The translations under genes and the position numbers were made by a program. Of a stretch of DNA of 64,000 nucleotides, positions 18,076 to 26,870 are shown in pieces. This DNA comes from Dyella_A sp051962475. GTDB taxonomy: Bacteria; Pseudomonadota; Gammaproteobacteria; Xanthomonadales; Rhodanobacteraceae. Where the stretch lies: assembly GCF_051962475.1 (NCBI RefSeq), contig NZ_JBQCCF010000017.1:4064-68063 (forward strand), in the 5' to 3' direction. Numbering within the stretch: position 1 is the first letter of the stretch; each line of letters opens with the position of its first letter. The notes below the pieces were generated by a model. It did no database searches. It saw only the letters and a list, made by a program, of their open reading frames with translations, and was not told the origin of the DNA.

Positions 18076-18689
18076 AACTGCACTACCTGCCGGGCGCCTG
18101 CTCGCTGGCCGCGCACATCGTGCTCGAGTGGATCGGCGCGCCGTACCGCGCGGTGCAGATCAGCGACGACAGCGCGGAGTGGCCGGCGTACCGCAGGCAC
18201 GATGAGGCAACCCCGGTGCCGATGCTGGAGCACGGCGACTTCGTGCTTCGCGAGAACCCGGCGATTCTCGGCTACCTCGCCGATCTGCATCCCGAGGCGC
18301 GGCTGTTCGGTGACGGATCACCGCGCGGGCGCGCCGAAGTGATGCGCTGGCTGAGCTTTCTCGACGGCGACGTGCACAAGGCGTTCCTGCCGTTGCTGCC
18401 GGCGTCGTTCTTTCTGGCCAGAACCCTGCCGCTGAGCGCGCCGGCCCAGGGCGCACGGCGCCACCTGCAAGCTTGTCTCGCACGACTCGACGAGCAGCTG
18501 GCCGGCCGCGACTGGCTGGTCGGCACGCGTTCGATCGCTGACCCGTACCTGCTGGTGATCCTGCGCTGGGCGGCCGACCTGGACATCGGGTTGTACGGCC
18601 TGGAGCATCTGATGCGCTTCGCTCGCCGCATGGAGGACGATCCGGGCGTGCAAGCGGCGATCGTCGCCGAAGAGGTCGTTCTCGCCTGA
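18072..18689 (+). CDS. Glutathione S-transferase
   Basis: A 205-residue cytosolic GST of the bacterial beta-like type. The thioredoxin-like domain starts VKLHYLPGACSLAAHIVLEW (YxxPxxCS, beta-class catalytic Cys) and keeps the TPVPMLEHGDFVLRENPAI cis-proline/glutathione site; the helical domain follows from about residue 88. It starts at a GTG that overlaps the TGA of the NmrA-like gene (GTGA). It probably conjugates or reduces electrophiles together with that neighbour. Confidence 0.9.
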   Translation: MKLHYLPGACSLAAHIVLEWIGAPYRAVQISDDSAEWPAYRRHDEATPVPMLEHGDFVLRENPAILGYLADLHPEARLFGDGSPRGRAEVMRWLSFLDGDVHKAFLPLLPASFFLARTLPLSAPAQGARRHLQACLARLDEQLAGRDWLVGTRSIADPYLLVILRWAADLDIGLYGLEHLMRFARRMEDDPGVQAAIVAEEVVLA

Positions 18690-18727
18690 GGTCGCTCCAT
18701 CCACCCTCGAGGAGCTTCGCACCCGCC

Positions 18728-19222
18728 ATGCCCGATCTGCGGCCCCCACCCCTCTCGCTGCTCGACAAGCATGTCGGTGCAGACTTCCTTCCGCTGTATA
18801 CCGCCACCGTGCGGGTCAACGGCGGCGAATCCCGGCACGGCCGCGCCTCCGGCGTGGCCCGCTCCGACGACGGCGCGCTCGAGCTGCAGTTGCGGATGCC
18901 CGAGCAACTGGGCGGACCGGGCGGCGGCACCAATCCCGAACAGCTGTTCGCCGCCGGCTACGCGGCATGCTTCCACGGCGCGCTGAGCCTGCTCGCGGCG
19001 CGGGCAGGCGTGGCGATCCCTGATGCCGAGGTCGTGGCCCAGGTCAGCTTCGGTCGCGATCCGGTCGATGGGCTGTTCATGCTCACCGCGACGATCCACA
19101 TCTGCCTGCCGGGCGTCGATCGCGCCGTCGCCGAGGAACTGGTGCGCAACACCGAGCGCGTCTGCCCCTACGCGAAGATGGCCAGGGCCGGCATCGACTG
19201 CGTGGTATCGCTCGCGCCCTGA
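18728..19222 (+). CDS. Organic hydroperoxide resistance protein (Ohr/OsmC family)
   Basis: A 164-residue Ohr-type thiol peroxidase that reduces organic hydroperoxides using lipoyl thiols. Both catalytic cysteines are present: AAGYAACFHGAL (about Cys79) and ERVCPYAKM (about Cys146), with the SGVARSDDGALELQLRMPEQ and GGGTNPEQLFAAGYA motifs of the family. The N-terminus is about 15 residues longer than the usual ~140-residue Ohr. It lies 39 bp after the GST and probably in the same unit, fitting a peroxide and electrophile defence block; no ohrR is seen nearby. Confidence 0.93.
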   Translation: MPDLRPPPLSLLDKHVGADFLPLYTATVRVNGGESRHGRASGVARSDDGALELQLRMPEQLGGPGGGTNPEQLFAAGYAACFHGALSLLAARAGVAIPDAEVVAQVSFGRDPVDGLFMLTATIHICLPGVDRAVAEELVRNTERVCPYAKMARAGIDCVVSLAP

Positions 19223-19370
19223 GCGCAAGCGCTCGGGCCGCGTCGCCACCAGCGCCCGTTGCGGCGGCATCGCACCGTCGTGGTGCGCCGCTGCGGCGTG
19301 ACAGCCCCGGCCCACTTTGCCACTATCGTGGTTTTGAACCGCGGCGATCAGGCCGCTCAGGGGTTCCTCG

Positions 19371-21038
19371 ATGGCAAACCAGAGTTCGCTCCGACGTGAT
19401 GTCGGACCTTTCGCCCTGATGTTCACCGGCCTGGGCTCGATCATCGGTTCGGGCTGGCTGTTCGGCGCGTGGAACGCCGCCAAGCTGGCCGGTCCGGGCG
19501 CGATCTGGGCCTGGGTGCTGGGCGCAGTGATCATCCTGTCGATCGCACTGACCTACGCCGAACTGGGCGCGATGTTCCCCGAGTCCGGCGGCATGGTGCG
19601 CTACGGCCACTACTCGCACGGCTCGCTGGTGGGCTTCATTGCCGCGTGGGCGAACTGGATCGCGATCGTTTCGGTGATCCCGGTGGAGGCCGAGGCCTCG
19701 GTGCAGTACATGGCCGGCTGGAAGTGGCAATGGGCGCAGGATCTGTACCACGCCGCACCCGGCAAGCACGGCGAGCTGAGTCACCTGGGCTTAGGCATCG
19801 CCGCGGTGCTGGTGGTGGTGTACTTCCTGCTCAACTTCTGGAGCGTGAAGCTGTTCGCGCGCTCCAACAGCCTGATCACCATCATCAAGCTGATCATTCC
19901 GGCCGCCACTGGCATCGCGCTGATCGCCAGTGGCTTCCACAGCGAGAACCTCTCGGTGGGCGCGGCCGGCGGCAGCCACGCGAACGATTTCGCGGCGATC
20001 CTCACCGCGGTGGCCACGGCCGGCATCGTGTTCAGCTTCAACGGCTTCCAAAGCCCGGTGAACCTGGCCGGCGAAGCGCGCAACCCGGGGCGCAGCATCC
20101 CGTTCGCGATCATCGGCGCCATCGCTCTGGCCACCGTGGTGTACGTGCTGCTGCAGGTGGCCTACCTCGGCGCCGTGCCGCCGGACCTGCTGGCCCGCGC
20201 CGGCTGGAAGGGCATCGACTTCAGCTCGCCGTTCGCCGAGCTGGCGGTGCTGGTCAACCTCAACTGGCTGGCGATCCTGCTCTACGCGGACGCCTTCGTC
20301 AGCCCCAGCGGCACCGGCATCACCTACACCGCCACCACCGCCCGCATGATCTACGGCATGGAGCGCAACGGCACGCTGCCGAAGGTGTTCGGCCGGTTGC
20401 ACCCGACCTGGGGTGTACCGCGTCCGGCGATGTGGCTGAACCTGGTGGTGTCGTTCCTGTTCCTGTTCTTCTTCCGCGGCTGGGACTCGCTGGCCGCGGT
20501 GATCTCGGTGTCCACCATCATTTCCTACCTCACCGGTCCGGTGAGCGTGATGACCCTGCGTCGCACGGCGCCGGAGCTGCATCGCCCGTTCAAGCTCAGC
20601 GGCCTGCCGGTGATCGCCGGCATCGCCTTCATCATGTCCGCCGAGCTGCTGTACTGGGCCAAATGGCCGCTGACGGGCGAGATCATCCTGCTGATGGTGG
20701 TCGCCCTGCCGGTGTACTTCTACTACCAGGCCAAGCACGGCTGGCAGGACTTCGGCCGCCACCTCAAGGGCGCCTGGTGGCTGATCGCCTACCTGATCAC
20801 CCTGGCCGCGGTGTCGAAGATCGGCAGCGCCAAGTTCGGCGGCCTGAACTACATCCCCTACGGCTGGGATCTGGTCGTGGTGGCGGTGATCGGCCTGGTG
20901 TATTTCCTGTGGGGCGTGAAGTCCGGCTGGCGGACGCCGTCGATCGAGGCCGAGCGGATGGAGGCCAGCCAGCATCCGAGTGACCTGCAGATTCCGCCGG
21001 ACGAGGATGAAGTGGAGCGCGCCACCGGGCATCGCTGA
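19371..21038 (+). CDS. APC-family amino acid permease
   Basis: A 555-residue inner-membrane transporter of the amino acid-polyamine-organocation superfamily with about 12-14 membrane segments. The first segment holds the substrate-backbone motif GLGSIIGSGWLFGAW and the family features AELGAMFPESGGMVRYG and FSFNGFQSPVNLAGEARNPG follow. It resembles the aspartate:proton symporter branch (YveA-like), though the substrate cannot be fixed from sequence alone. It is followed by a strong terminator and is probably monocistronic. Confidence 0.88.
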   Translation: MANQSSLRRDVGPFALMFTGLGSIIGSGWLFGAWNAAKLAGPGAIWAWVLGAVIILSIALTYAELGAMFPESGGMVRYGHYSHGSLVGFIAAWANWIAIVSVIPVEAEASVQYMAGWKWQWAQDLYHAAPGKHGELSHLGLGIAAVLVVVYFLLNFWSVKLFARSNSLITIIKLIIPAATGIALIASGFHSENLSVGAAGGSHANDFAAILTAVATAGIVFSFNGFQSPVNLAGEARNPGRSIPFAIIGAIALATVVYVLLQVAYLGAVPPDLLARAGWKGIDFSSPFAELAVLVNLNWLAILLYADAFVSPSGTGITYTATTARMIYGMERNGTLPKVFGRLHPTWGVPRPAMWLNLVVSFLFLFFFRGWDSLAAVISVSTIISYLTGPVSVMTLRRTAPELHRPFKLSGLPVIAGIAFIMSAELLYWAKWPLTGEIILLMVVALPVYFYYQAKHGWQDFGRHLKGAWWLIAYLITLAAVSKIGSAKFGGLNYIPYGWDLVVVAVIGLVYFLWGVKSGWRTPSIEAERMEASQHPSDLQIPPDEDEVERATGHR

Positions 21039-21078
21039 TCGCTGCGATCGTCCCTGCTTGAAGCAGGAGGCCTTGAAC

Positions 21079-21113
21079 AAGAACGCGCGGCCAGTCCGCG
21101 CGTTCTTTTTTTT
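21079..21113 (+). terminator. Rho-independent terminator after the permease
   Basis: Perfect 12-bp stem (21079-21090 and 21096-21107), 5-nt loop and a run of T to 21113, 40 bp after the permease stop. Confidence 0.93.
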
Positions 21114-21177
21114 GCGGTTGTCGAAACCGCTGCGCGTGGATCGTCGCCTTGGCACCATCCCGCCAAGGACTCTCCCG

Positions 21178-21786
21178 ATGCGTCAGCTCACCCGCCTCCG
21201 CTCCGACGGCAAGCTCGCCGTGGCTCTTGCCACGCTCGCCGCGCTGGCCGCCACCACCGCCAGCGCCACGCCGGTGACCTATCGCATCGATCCCGATCAC
21301 ACCTACCCCAGCTTCGAGGCCGACCACATGGGCGGGCTGTCGGTGTGGCGCGGCAAGTTCAATTCCAGCCGCGGCACGGTGATCCTCGATCGCGCGAAGC
21401 AGACCGGCAGCGTCGACATAAGTGTGGACATGGCCAGCGCCGACTTCGGTCAGGACAAGCTCAACGCGTACGCGCAGGGACCCGAGCTGTTCGACACCCG
21501 GCAATGGCCACAGGCGCACTACACGGGCCGGCTCGCGGGCTTCAGGAACGGCGCACCGACGCGGGTGGACGGCACGCTCACCCTGCACGGGGTGAGCCAC
21601 CCGCTGACGCTCGACATCCGCAGCTTCAAGTGCATGCCGCACCCGATCTTCAAGCGCGAGGTGTGTGGCGCCGACGCGCTCGCCACCTTCCAGCGTGACG
21701 CCTACGGCATGCCGGGCGGCAAGGACTACGGATTCCACATGGGCGTGACGCTGCGCATCCAGGTCGAGGCGATCCAGGCGCCGTAA
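21178..21786 (+). CDS. YceI-family periplasmic protein (third copy)
   Basis: A 202-residue exported YceI lipocalin-fold protein. A signal peptide (about 1-32, ending TTASA) is followed by VTYRIDPDHTYPSFEADHMG, ELFDTRQWPQAHYTGR and LTLHGVSHPLTL, the family's ligand-barrel landmarks. It has two cysteines (FKCMPHPIFKREVCG) that could form a disulfide, absent in the two copies near 11-12.8 kb. The frame is open upstream into the permease; the start at 21178 gives the export signal. Likely a periplasmic isoprenoid binder. Confidence 0.9.
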   Translation: MRQLTRLRSDGKLAVALATLAALAATTASATPVTYRIDPDHTYPSFEADHMGGLSVWRGKFNSSRGTVILDRAKQTGSVDISVDMASADFGQDKLNAYAQGPELFDTRQWPQAHYTGRLAGFRNGAPTRVDGTLTLHGVSHPLTLDIRSFKCMPHPIFKREVCGADALATFQRDAYGMPGGKDYGFHMGVTLRIQVEAIQAP

Positions 21787-21878
21787 TTCGTGCGGCTGCG
21801 GCCGTGCTACTTATCTCGTGCCGGGCCGCGGCATGCGTCCCGGCCGCTCCGATTGACGATAAACCCGGGAGATCCGCG

Positions 21879-23315
21879 ATGACCCCTGCCGCCCCCGCCC
21901 GGCACCACTGGCTGGCGTTCTACGTGCTCTGCATGGGCGTGCTGATGATCGTGCTGGACACCACGATCGTGAACGTCGCCCTGCCCTCGATCAAGACCGA
22001 TCTCGGCTTCTCCGAAACCACGCTGGCGTGGGTGGTCAACGCCTACATGCTCACCTACGGCGGCTTTCTGCTGCTGGCCGGTCGGCTGGGCGACCTGCTC
22101 GGACACCGCCGCGTGTTCCTGCTCGGCCTCGCCGCCTTCACCGCGGCCTCGCTGCTGTGCGGCCTGGCCACCTCGCAACTGATGCTGGTGGTGGCACGCG
22201 CGGCGCAGGGGCTGGGCGGCGCGGTGGTGTCGGCGGTCGCGCTGTCGCTGATCATGGATCTGTTCACGGCGCCGGCCGATCGCGCCCGGGCCATGGGCAT
22301 CTACGGGTTCGTCTGCGCCGGTGGCGGCAGTGTCGGCGTGTTGCTCGGCGGCCTGCTCACCAGCGCGCTGAGCTGGCATTGGATCTTCCTGGTGAACCTG
22401 CCGATCGGTGTGCTGGTGGCCCTGGCTACGCTGCGGCTGGTGCCGGCCACGCGCAAGCCATTCGAGGGCCGCCTCGACGTGGCCGGCGCCGCCAGCGTGA
22501 CGCTCGCCCTGACGCTGGCGATCTACGCCGTAGTGCACGGCAACGAGGCCGGCTGGACGTCGCCCGCCACACTGGGGGTGCTGGCCGTGGCGCTGGCGCT
22601 GCTGGCCGCCTTCGTCGCCATCGAGGCGCGCATCCGGGCGCCGCTGATCCCGCTCGGCCTGTTCCGCCACCGCAACCTCACGGTGGCCAGCCTGATCGGC
22701 GTGCTGTGGTGCGCGGCGATGTTCGCCTGGTTCTTCCTCTCGGCGCTGTACATGCAGCAGGTGCTGGGCTACGACCCGTTCCGCGTGGGGCTGGCGTTCC
22801 TGCCGGCGAACCTGGTGATGGCCGCCTGCTCGATCGGCCTGTCGGCGCGACTGGTGATGCGCTTCGGCATCCGCCTGCCGCTGTCCGCCGGACTGGCGAT
22901 GGCGGCGACCGGGCTGGCGCTGTTCGCCCGCGCGCCGGTGGACGGTCGGTTCGTGGTCGACGTGCTGCCGGCGATGATGCTGCTGGGCCTGGGCGCCGGC
23001 ATCGCCTTCAACCCGGTTCTGCTGGCGGCGATGGGCGACGTGGCGCCGGACCAGTCCGGGCTGGCGTCGGGGGTGGTCAATACGGCCTTCATGATGGGCG
23101 GCGCCCTGGGCCTGGCCGTGCTTGCCAGCCTCGCCGCGGCACGGACGAGTGCTCTGACCGCCGCTGGCGCCAGCACGCTGGGCGCGCTCAACAGCGGCTA
23201 TCACACGGCGTTCCTGGCGGGCGCCAGCGCGGCGGCCGCCGCCGCGCTGGCTGGGGCCGCGCTGTTGCGGCCGCAGGCCATGGTCCCGGCGGCAGCAGGA
23301 GCCCCCGGCCATTGA
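21879..23315 (+). CDS. MFS drug exporter, DHA2 (EmrB/QacA) type
   Basis: A 478-residue major facilitator of the 14-segment DHA2 family. Motifs seen are the family signature LDTTIVNVALPSIKTDLGF in segment 1, motif A as GRLGDLLGHRR after segment 2, and motif C in segment 5 as GGGSVGVLLGGLLTSALSWHW. It would export drugs or metabolites by proton antiport. The ATG at 21879 has a GGGAGA ribosome site; an earlier in-frame ATG at 21804 adds a non-family extension. It is convergent with hom. Confidence 0.92.
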   Translation: MTPAAPARHHWLAFYVLCMGVLMIVLDTTIVNVALPSIKTDLGFSETTLAWVVNAYMLTYGGFLLLAGRLGDLLGHRRVFLLGLAAFTAASLLCGLATSQLMLVVARAAQGLGGAVVSAVALSLIMDLFTAPADRARAMGIYGFVCAGGGSVGVLLGGLLTSALSWHWIFLVNLPIGVLVALATLRLVPATRKPFEGRLDVAGAASVTLALTLAIYAVVHGNEAGWTSPATLGVLAVALALLAAFVAIEARIRAPLIPLGLFRHRNLTVASLIGVLWCAAMFAWFFLSALYMQQVLGYDPFRVGLAFLPANLVMAACSIGLSARLVMRFGIRLPLSAGLAMAATGLALFARAPVDGRFVVDVLPAMMLLGLGAGIAFNPVLLAAMGDVAPDQSGLASGVVNTAFMMGGALGLAVLASLAAARTSALTAAGASTLGALNSGYHTAFLAGASAAAAAALAGAALLRPQAMVPAAAGAPGH

Positions 23316-23333
23316 CCGCAGCAGCCGCGGCCC

Positions 23334-24437
23334 TCAGCCGGGCGTCAACGCCAGCACGTCGCCCAGCAGCGCCTGCGCGGTGACCTCCGGCCCGGCACCC
23401 GGCCCCTGGATCACCAGCGGCTGCGTGTTGTAGCGGGTGGTGGTGAGGGCGAACTGGTTGTCGGTGCCGTACAGCCGCGCCGCCGGATGCGTGGCCGGCA
23501 CTTCCACCAGGCCCACGCGGGCGTGGCCGCGCTGGTTGAGGCGGGCGAGGTAGCGCAGCACGTGGCCACGTTCGCGCGCTTCGGCGGCTCTTGCGGCGAG
23601 CGGCGCGTCAAGTTCCTCGAGGCGATCGAGGAAAGCCTCGGTGGACAGCGCGCGCAACGCCTGCGGCACCAGACTCTCCACTTCCACCTCGTCGGTGTTG
23701 AGCGAGAAGCCGGCATGGCGGGCGAGGATCAGCAGCTTGCGCGCCACGTCCTCGCCGGAGAGATCGGAGCGCGGATCGGGCTCGGTGTAGCCAAGCCGAC
23801 GCGCCTCGCCGAGCAAGGTGGAGAACGGCACGCTGCCGTCATACTGGTTGAACAGGTACGAGAGCGAGCCGGAGAACACGCCCTCCAGCGTGAGCAGCGC
23901 ATCTCCGCACTGACGCAGACGACGCAGCGTGGACAGCACCGGCAGGCCGGCGCCGACGGTGGCCGAGTCGCCGTAGCGCGCAGCGCCGGACGTGGCCGCC
24001 TGCAGCGCACGCCAGCCGGTGAGCTCGCCGCCAGCCAGTGCCTTGTTGGCGGTGACCACGTGATAGCCGCGCTCCAGCCATTCGGCGTGGCGCGCAGCCA
24101 GCGAAGCGTTGGCGGTGGCGTCGACGATCACTTTTGTCGCCACGCCGCTGGCGTCCAGCACGGCGAGCAGCGCCGCGTTGTCTCGCGGATCGCCCTCGCT
24201 GCGGATCTGCTCGCGCAACTGGCGACTGGCCAACCGTACCGGGTCGGTCTGCTGGCGCTTCGAGTTTGCTGCACCGACCAGCCGGATGCGCGCAGCCGCC
24301 GGCGTGCACAGCAGCTTGAGCAGCGCGCCGCCGACCACACCGGTGCCGAGCAGTACGATGGCAGCCGCTGGCGCTTCGGCCGGCGCCTTGAGCGGACGTG
24401 AAGCGCCGGATAGTTTGTCCGCCACCACCGCGTTCAT
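23334..24437 (-). CDS. hom: Homoserine dehydrogenase
   Basis: A 367-residue NAD(P)-dependent homoserine dehydrogenase that reduces aspartate semialdehyde to homoserine, the branch point to methionine and threonine. The Rossmann motif is IVLLGTGVVGGALLKLL (about 27-43); catalytic-domain signatures include VVTANKALAGG and GVFSGSLSYLFNQYDG. It resembles the dehydrogenase half of ThrA/MetL without the aspartokinase and without an ACT domain, so allosteric threonine control is not expected from its sequence. It overlaps the metB stop by 4 nt and is the last gene of metX-metB-hom. Confidence 0.95.
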   Translation of the reverse strand: MNAVVADKLSGASRPLKAPAEAPAAAIVLLGTGVVGGALLKLLCTPAAARIRLVGAANSKRQQTDPVRLASRQLREQIRSEGDPRDNAALLAVLDASGVATKVIVDATANASLAARHAEWLERGYHVVTANKALAGGELTGWRALQAATSGAARYGDSATVGAGLPVLSTLRRLRQCGDALLTLEGVFSGSLSYLFNQYDGSVPFSTLLGEARRLGYTEPDPRSDLSGEDVARKLLILARHAGFSLNTDEVEVESLVPQALRALSTEAFLDRLEELDAPLAARAAEARERGHVLRYLARLNQRGHARVGLVEVPATHPAARLYGTDNQFALTTTRYNTQPLVIQGPGAGPEVTAQALLGDVLALTPG

Positions 24438-25621
24438 GCGCGTACCTTGCGTTTGGAGGCGCCGACCGCGGCGGCCCGACGCAGCGCGGCGTCGAGGTCG
24501 CGCAACAGATCGTTGCCATCCTCGATGCCGACCGACAGCCGCAGCAGGGTGTCGGCGATGCCGGCGGTGCGGCGCGCTTCGGGCGCCATGGAGGCGTGGG
24601 TCATCGAGGCGGGATGGGCGATCAGGCTCTCCACGCCGCCGAGCGATTCGGCCAGCGAGAAATAATCCAGTCCGTCGACGAAGGCGGCGATCTCTTCCAC
24701 CTCACCGTCGAGCTCGAAGCTGAGCATGGCACCGAAGCCCTGCTGCTGACGTGAGGCCAGCGCGTGCCCCGGATGCTCGGCCAGGCCGGGGTAGTAGACC
24801 TTGCGCACGGCGCCGTGGCGGGCCAGGTGCTCGGCCACGCGCGCGGCATTCTCCTCGTGCTGGCGCAGGCGCACGCCCAGCGTGCGCAGGCCGCGCAGGG
24901 TGAGGTAGCTGTCGAACGCGCCGCCGGTGAGGCCATTGCAGTTGCCCCACCACTTGATCTGCTCGGCCAGCTCCGGCGTGCGCGCCACCACGGCGCCGCC
25001 AACCACGTCGCTGTGGCCGTTGATGTACTTGGTGGTCGAATGCACGACAAGGTCCGCGCCCAGCGCCAGCGGCTGTTGCAGGGCCGGCGAGAGGAAAGTG
25101 TTGTCCACCACCACCAGCGCGCCGACCGCGTGCGCGGCATGCGCCACGTGGCGGATGTCGGTTATGCGCAGCAGCGGATTGGACGGCGTTTCCACCCACA
25201 CCAGCGCAGGCTTCTTCGCGAGGCCGGCGGCGAGCGCAGCGGGATCGGTGAGATCGGCGAAGGCAACCGTGAAGCGGCCCTTCTTCGCCCACGCATCGAG
25301 CAGGCGCCAGGTGCCGCCATAACAGTCGTGCGCAGCCAGCACAGTGGCGCCGGCCGGCACCAGTTCCAGCGCCAGCGCCACGGCGGACATCCCGCTGGAG
25401 GTGACCACCGCACCGGCACCCTGCTCCAGGTCGGCCAGCGCTTCGCCGAGCAGGTCACGGGTGGGGTTGCCGCTGCGCGAGTAGTCGTAGGCGCGCTTGC
25501 CGCCCAGGCCGGTGAAGCTGTAGTTGGTCGACAGGTGCAGCGGCGGCACGACGGCGCCGTGCTGGGTGTCCGACTCGATGCCGGCGCGGACGGCGCGGGT
25601 GCTGGGGGCCGAGGTGGTCAT
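24434..25621 (-). CDS. metB: Cystathionine gamma-synthase / trans-sulfuration PLP enzyme
   Basis: A 395-residue PLP enzyme of the Cys/Met metabolism family. The PLP lysine is in VVHSTTKYINGHSDVVGG, with YSRSGNPTRDLLGEALADLE near the N-terminus and the phosphate-binding SSGMSAVALAL. It is expected to condense an O-acyl-homoserine with cysteine to give cystathionine; gamma-lyase activity cannot be excluded from sequence, but the metX and hom neighbours favour synthesis. It overlaps hom by 4 nt, and a REP-type inverted repeat separates it from metX. Confidence 0.93.
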   Translation of the reverse strand: MTTSAPSTRAVRAGIESDTQHGAVVPPLHLSTNYSFTGLGGKRAYDYSRSGNPTRDLLGEALADLEQGAGAVVTSSGMSAVALALELVPAGATVLAAHDCYGGTWRLLDAWAKKGRFTVAFADLTDPAALAAGLAKKPALVWVETPSNPLLRITDIRHVAHAAHAVGALVVVDNTFLSPALQQPLALGADLVVHSTTKYINGHSDVVGGAVVARTPELAEQIKWWGNCNGLTGGAFDSYLTLRGLRTLGVRLRQHEENAARVAEHLARHGAVRKVYYPGLAEHPGHALASRQQQGFGAMLSFELDGEVEEIAAFVDGLDYFSLAESLGGVESLIAHPASMTHASMAPEARRTAGIADTLLRLSVGIEDGNDLLRDLDAALRRAAAVGASKRKVRA

Positions 25622-25663
25622 GGAACTCTCCGAACGATCAAAAGGTACGCAGCACGGCTTTCA

Positions 25664-25750
25664 GTAGGAGCCCGCTGGCGGGCGATGCCCTTGCTCCTGA
25701 TCGCCATCGAAGGCAAAGGCAAAAGGCATCGCCCGCGAGCGGGCGCCTAC
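25664..25750. repeat. GTAG-type REP pair (BIME) between metX and metB
   Basis: Two inverted 26-nt arms (25664-25689 and 25725-25750) form an imperfect palindrome around a 35-nt spacer. Both arms begin with the GTAG tetranucleotide (GTAGGAGCCCGC...; GTAGGCGCCCGC... on the other strand), which marks REP elements mobilised by RAYT-type TnpA_REP proteins in Stenotrophomonas and Pseudomonas. The right arm runs into the metX coding end: the metX stop codon (25747-25749) is inside the element. In the transcript it would fold into a long hairpin. Confidence 0.85.
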
Positions 25751-26775
25751 AGGAGGGCCTGGCGCAGGAGGGGGGCGAGGCGGTCGGTTTCCTTGAGAAA
25801 GCCGTCGTGGCCGTAGGGCGACTCCACCACTTCCAGCGTGGCCGGACCGGCCAGGCGGCGCTGCAGCTCGCACAGGTCGGCCAGCGGCACCAGCCGGTCG
25901 GACGGGAAGCCGATCAGCGTGGCCGGCGTGGGCACCGATTCGGGCGCCACGTCGTGCAGGTCGATCGACTCGGACAGCGCCAGGAAACGCTCGGCGTCGA
26001 AGCGCGCCACGAAGCGGCGGCCGGCCTGGTCGAGGTAGTCCTCCACCGGGAAGTGGAAGCGGTCGTCGCGAAATTCCGGGGCGGACGAGAAGCGGCGGGC
26101 GAATTCCTCGCTGCCGCGGTAGGTGGTCATCGCCAGCTGGCGCGCCAGGCTCAGCGCCTCGTCCAGCTGCCCGCTCGACTGGCCCAGCCGCACGATGCCG
26201 CGCTGCACGCTGCGCAGGGCAGTGGAGATCGGGTGCGCGCGATGCGCACCGGCCAGCAGCACCAGTCGGTCCAGCTGCCACGGGTGCGCCTTGGCGAAGG
26301 CCAGCGCGACCATGGCGCCGTAGGATGAGCCGACGAAGGCGGCGATGCGGCCGATGCCCAACGCATCGATCAAGGCGCTGATCGCATTGGCCTGGTCGGT
26401 ACTGGATATCGCGGTGGCGGCGCCCAGATCGGCCGGGCTCAGCCAGTCGATGGACAGTACGCGGTACTGGTCCAGGTCGATCGCCTTGCCCTCGCCCACC
26501 AGTGCCTGCCACCAGCCCGGCTGGGCGGCGCCCTCAGCGGCGATCACGTCGCGGCTTGCCGAGATACCGCCTTGCACCACCACGGTCGGCGCATCCGGCG
26601 CACCGCACCACAGGTAGCTCACCTCCACGCCGCAGCGGCCGCCGCCGTAGGTGGGCTCGATGCTGACCCGGCGGCTGCAGCGCTGCGCCGTGAGCGAGGC
26701 GCGGGGCGACGGCGCAACGGCCGCGAGCTGCGGCTGGGCGGAAGCAGTGGGGATGTGGGCGAGCTGGGCGGACAT
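25747..26775 (-). CDS. metX: Homoserine O-acyltransferase, MetX family
   Basis: A 342-residue alpha/beta-hydrolase-fold acyltransferase that activates homoserine for methionine synthesis. The nucleophile serine is in VGSSYGAMVALAFA, with the MetX-like VVVQGGISASRDV near residue 70 and the C-terminal His in SPYGHDGFLKE. It is the divergent form seen in Xanthomonadales; published work on MetX shows that some such enzymes use succinyl-CoA or act on serine, so acyl donor and acceptor remain open. The start at 26775 has an AGGAGAG ribosome site 7 nt upstream, which lies inside a sequestering hairpin. First gene of metX-metB-hom, under a Met box and a SAM-I riboswitch. Confidence 0.88.
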   Translation of the reverse strand: MSAQLAHIPTASAQPQLAAVAPSPRASLTAQRCSRRVSIEPTYGGGRCGVEVSYLWCGAPDAPTVVVQGGISASRDVIAAEGAAQPGWWQALVGEGKAIDLDQYRVLSIDWLSPADLGAATAISSTDQANAISALIDALGIGRIAAFVGSSYGAMVALAFAKAHPWQLDRLVLLAGAHRAHPISTALRSVQRGIVRLGQSSGQLDEALSLARQLAMTTYRGSEEFARRFSSAPEFRDDRFHFPVEDYLDQAGRRFVARFDAERFLALSESIDLHDVAPESVPTPATLIGFPSDRLVPLADLCELQRRLAGPATLEVVESPYGHDGFLKETDRLAPLLRQALL

Positions 26776-26777
26776 CG

Positions 26778-26810
26778 GACTCTCCTGTGGCATCGCACCT
26801 GCGGAGAGTC
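26778..26810 (-). promoter_or_regulatory. Hairpin that occludes the metX ribosome binding site
   Basis: In the metX leader RNA, GACTCTCC (26803-26810) pairs perfectly with GGAGAGTC (26778-26785), which contains the Shine-Dalgarno sequence; the loop is 17 nt. The left arm overlaps CTCCGCAGG (26798-26806), which is the exact complement of CCTGCGGAG (26884-26892) inside aptamer helix P4. The two pairings exclude each other, giving a translational on/off switch. Confidence 0.75.
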
Positions 26811-26870
26811 GAGAGAGTGGCCCACCACGGATGCCAGAACGCGCCCGTGACGACACCCCATCTACCGGTT

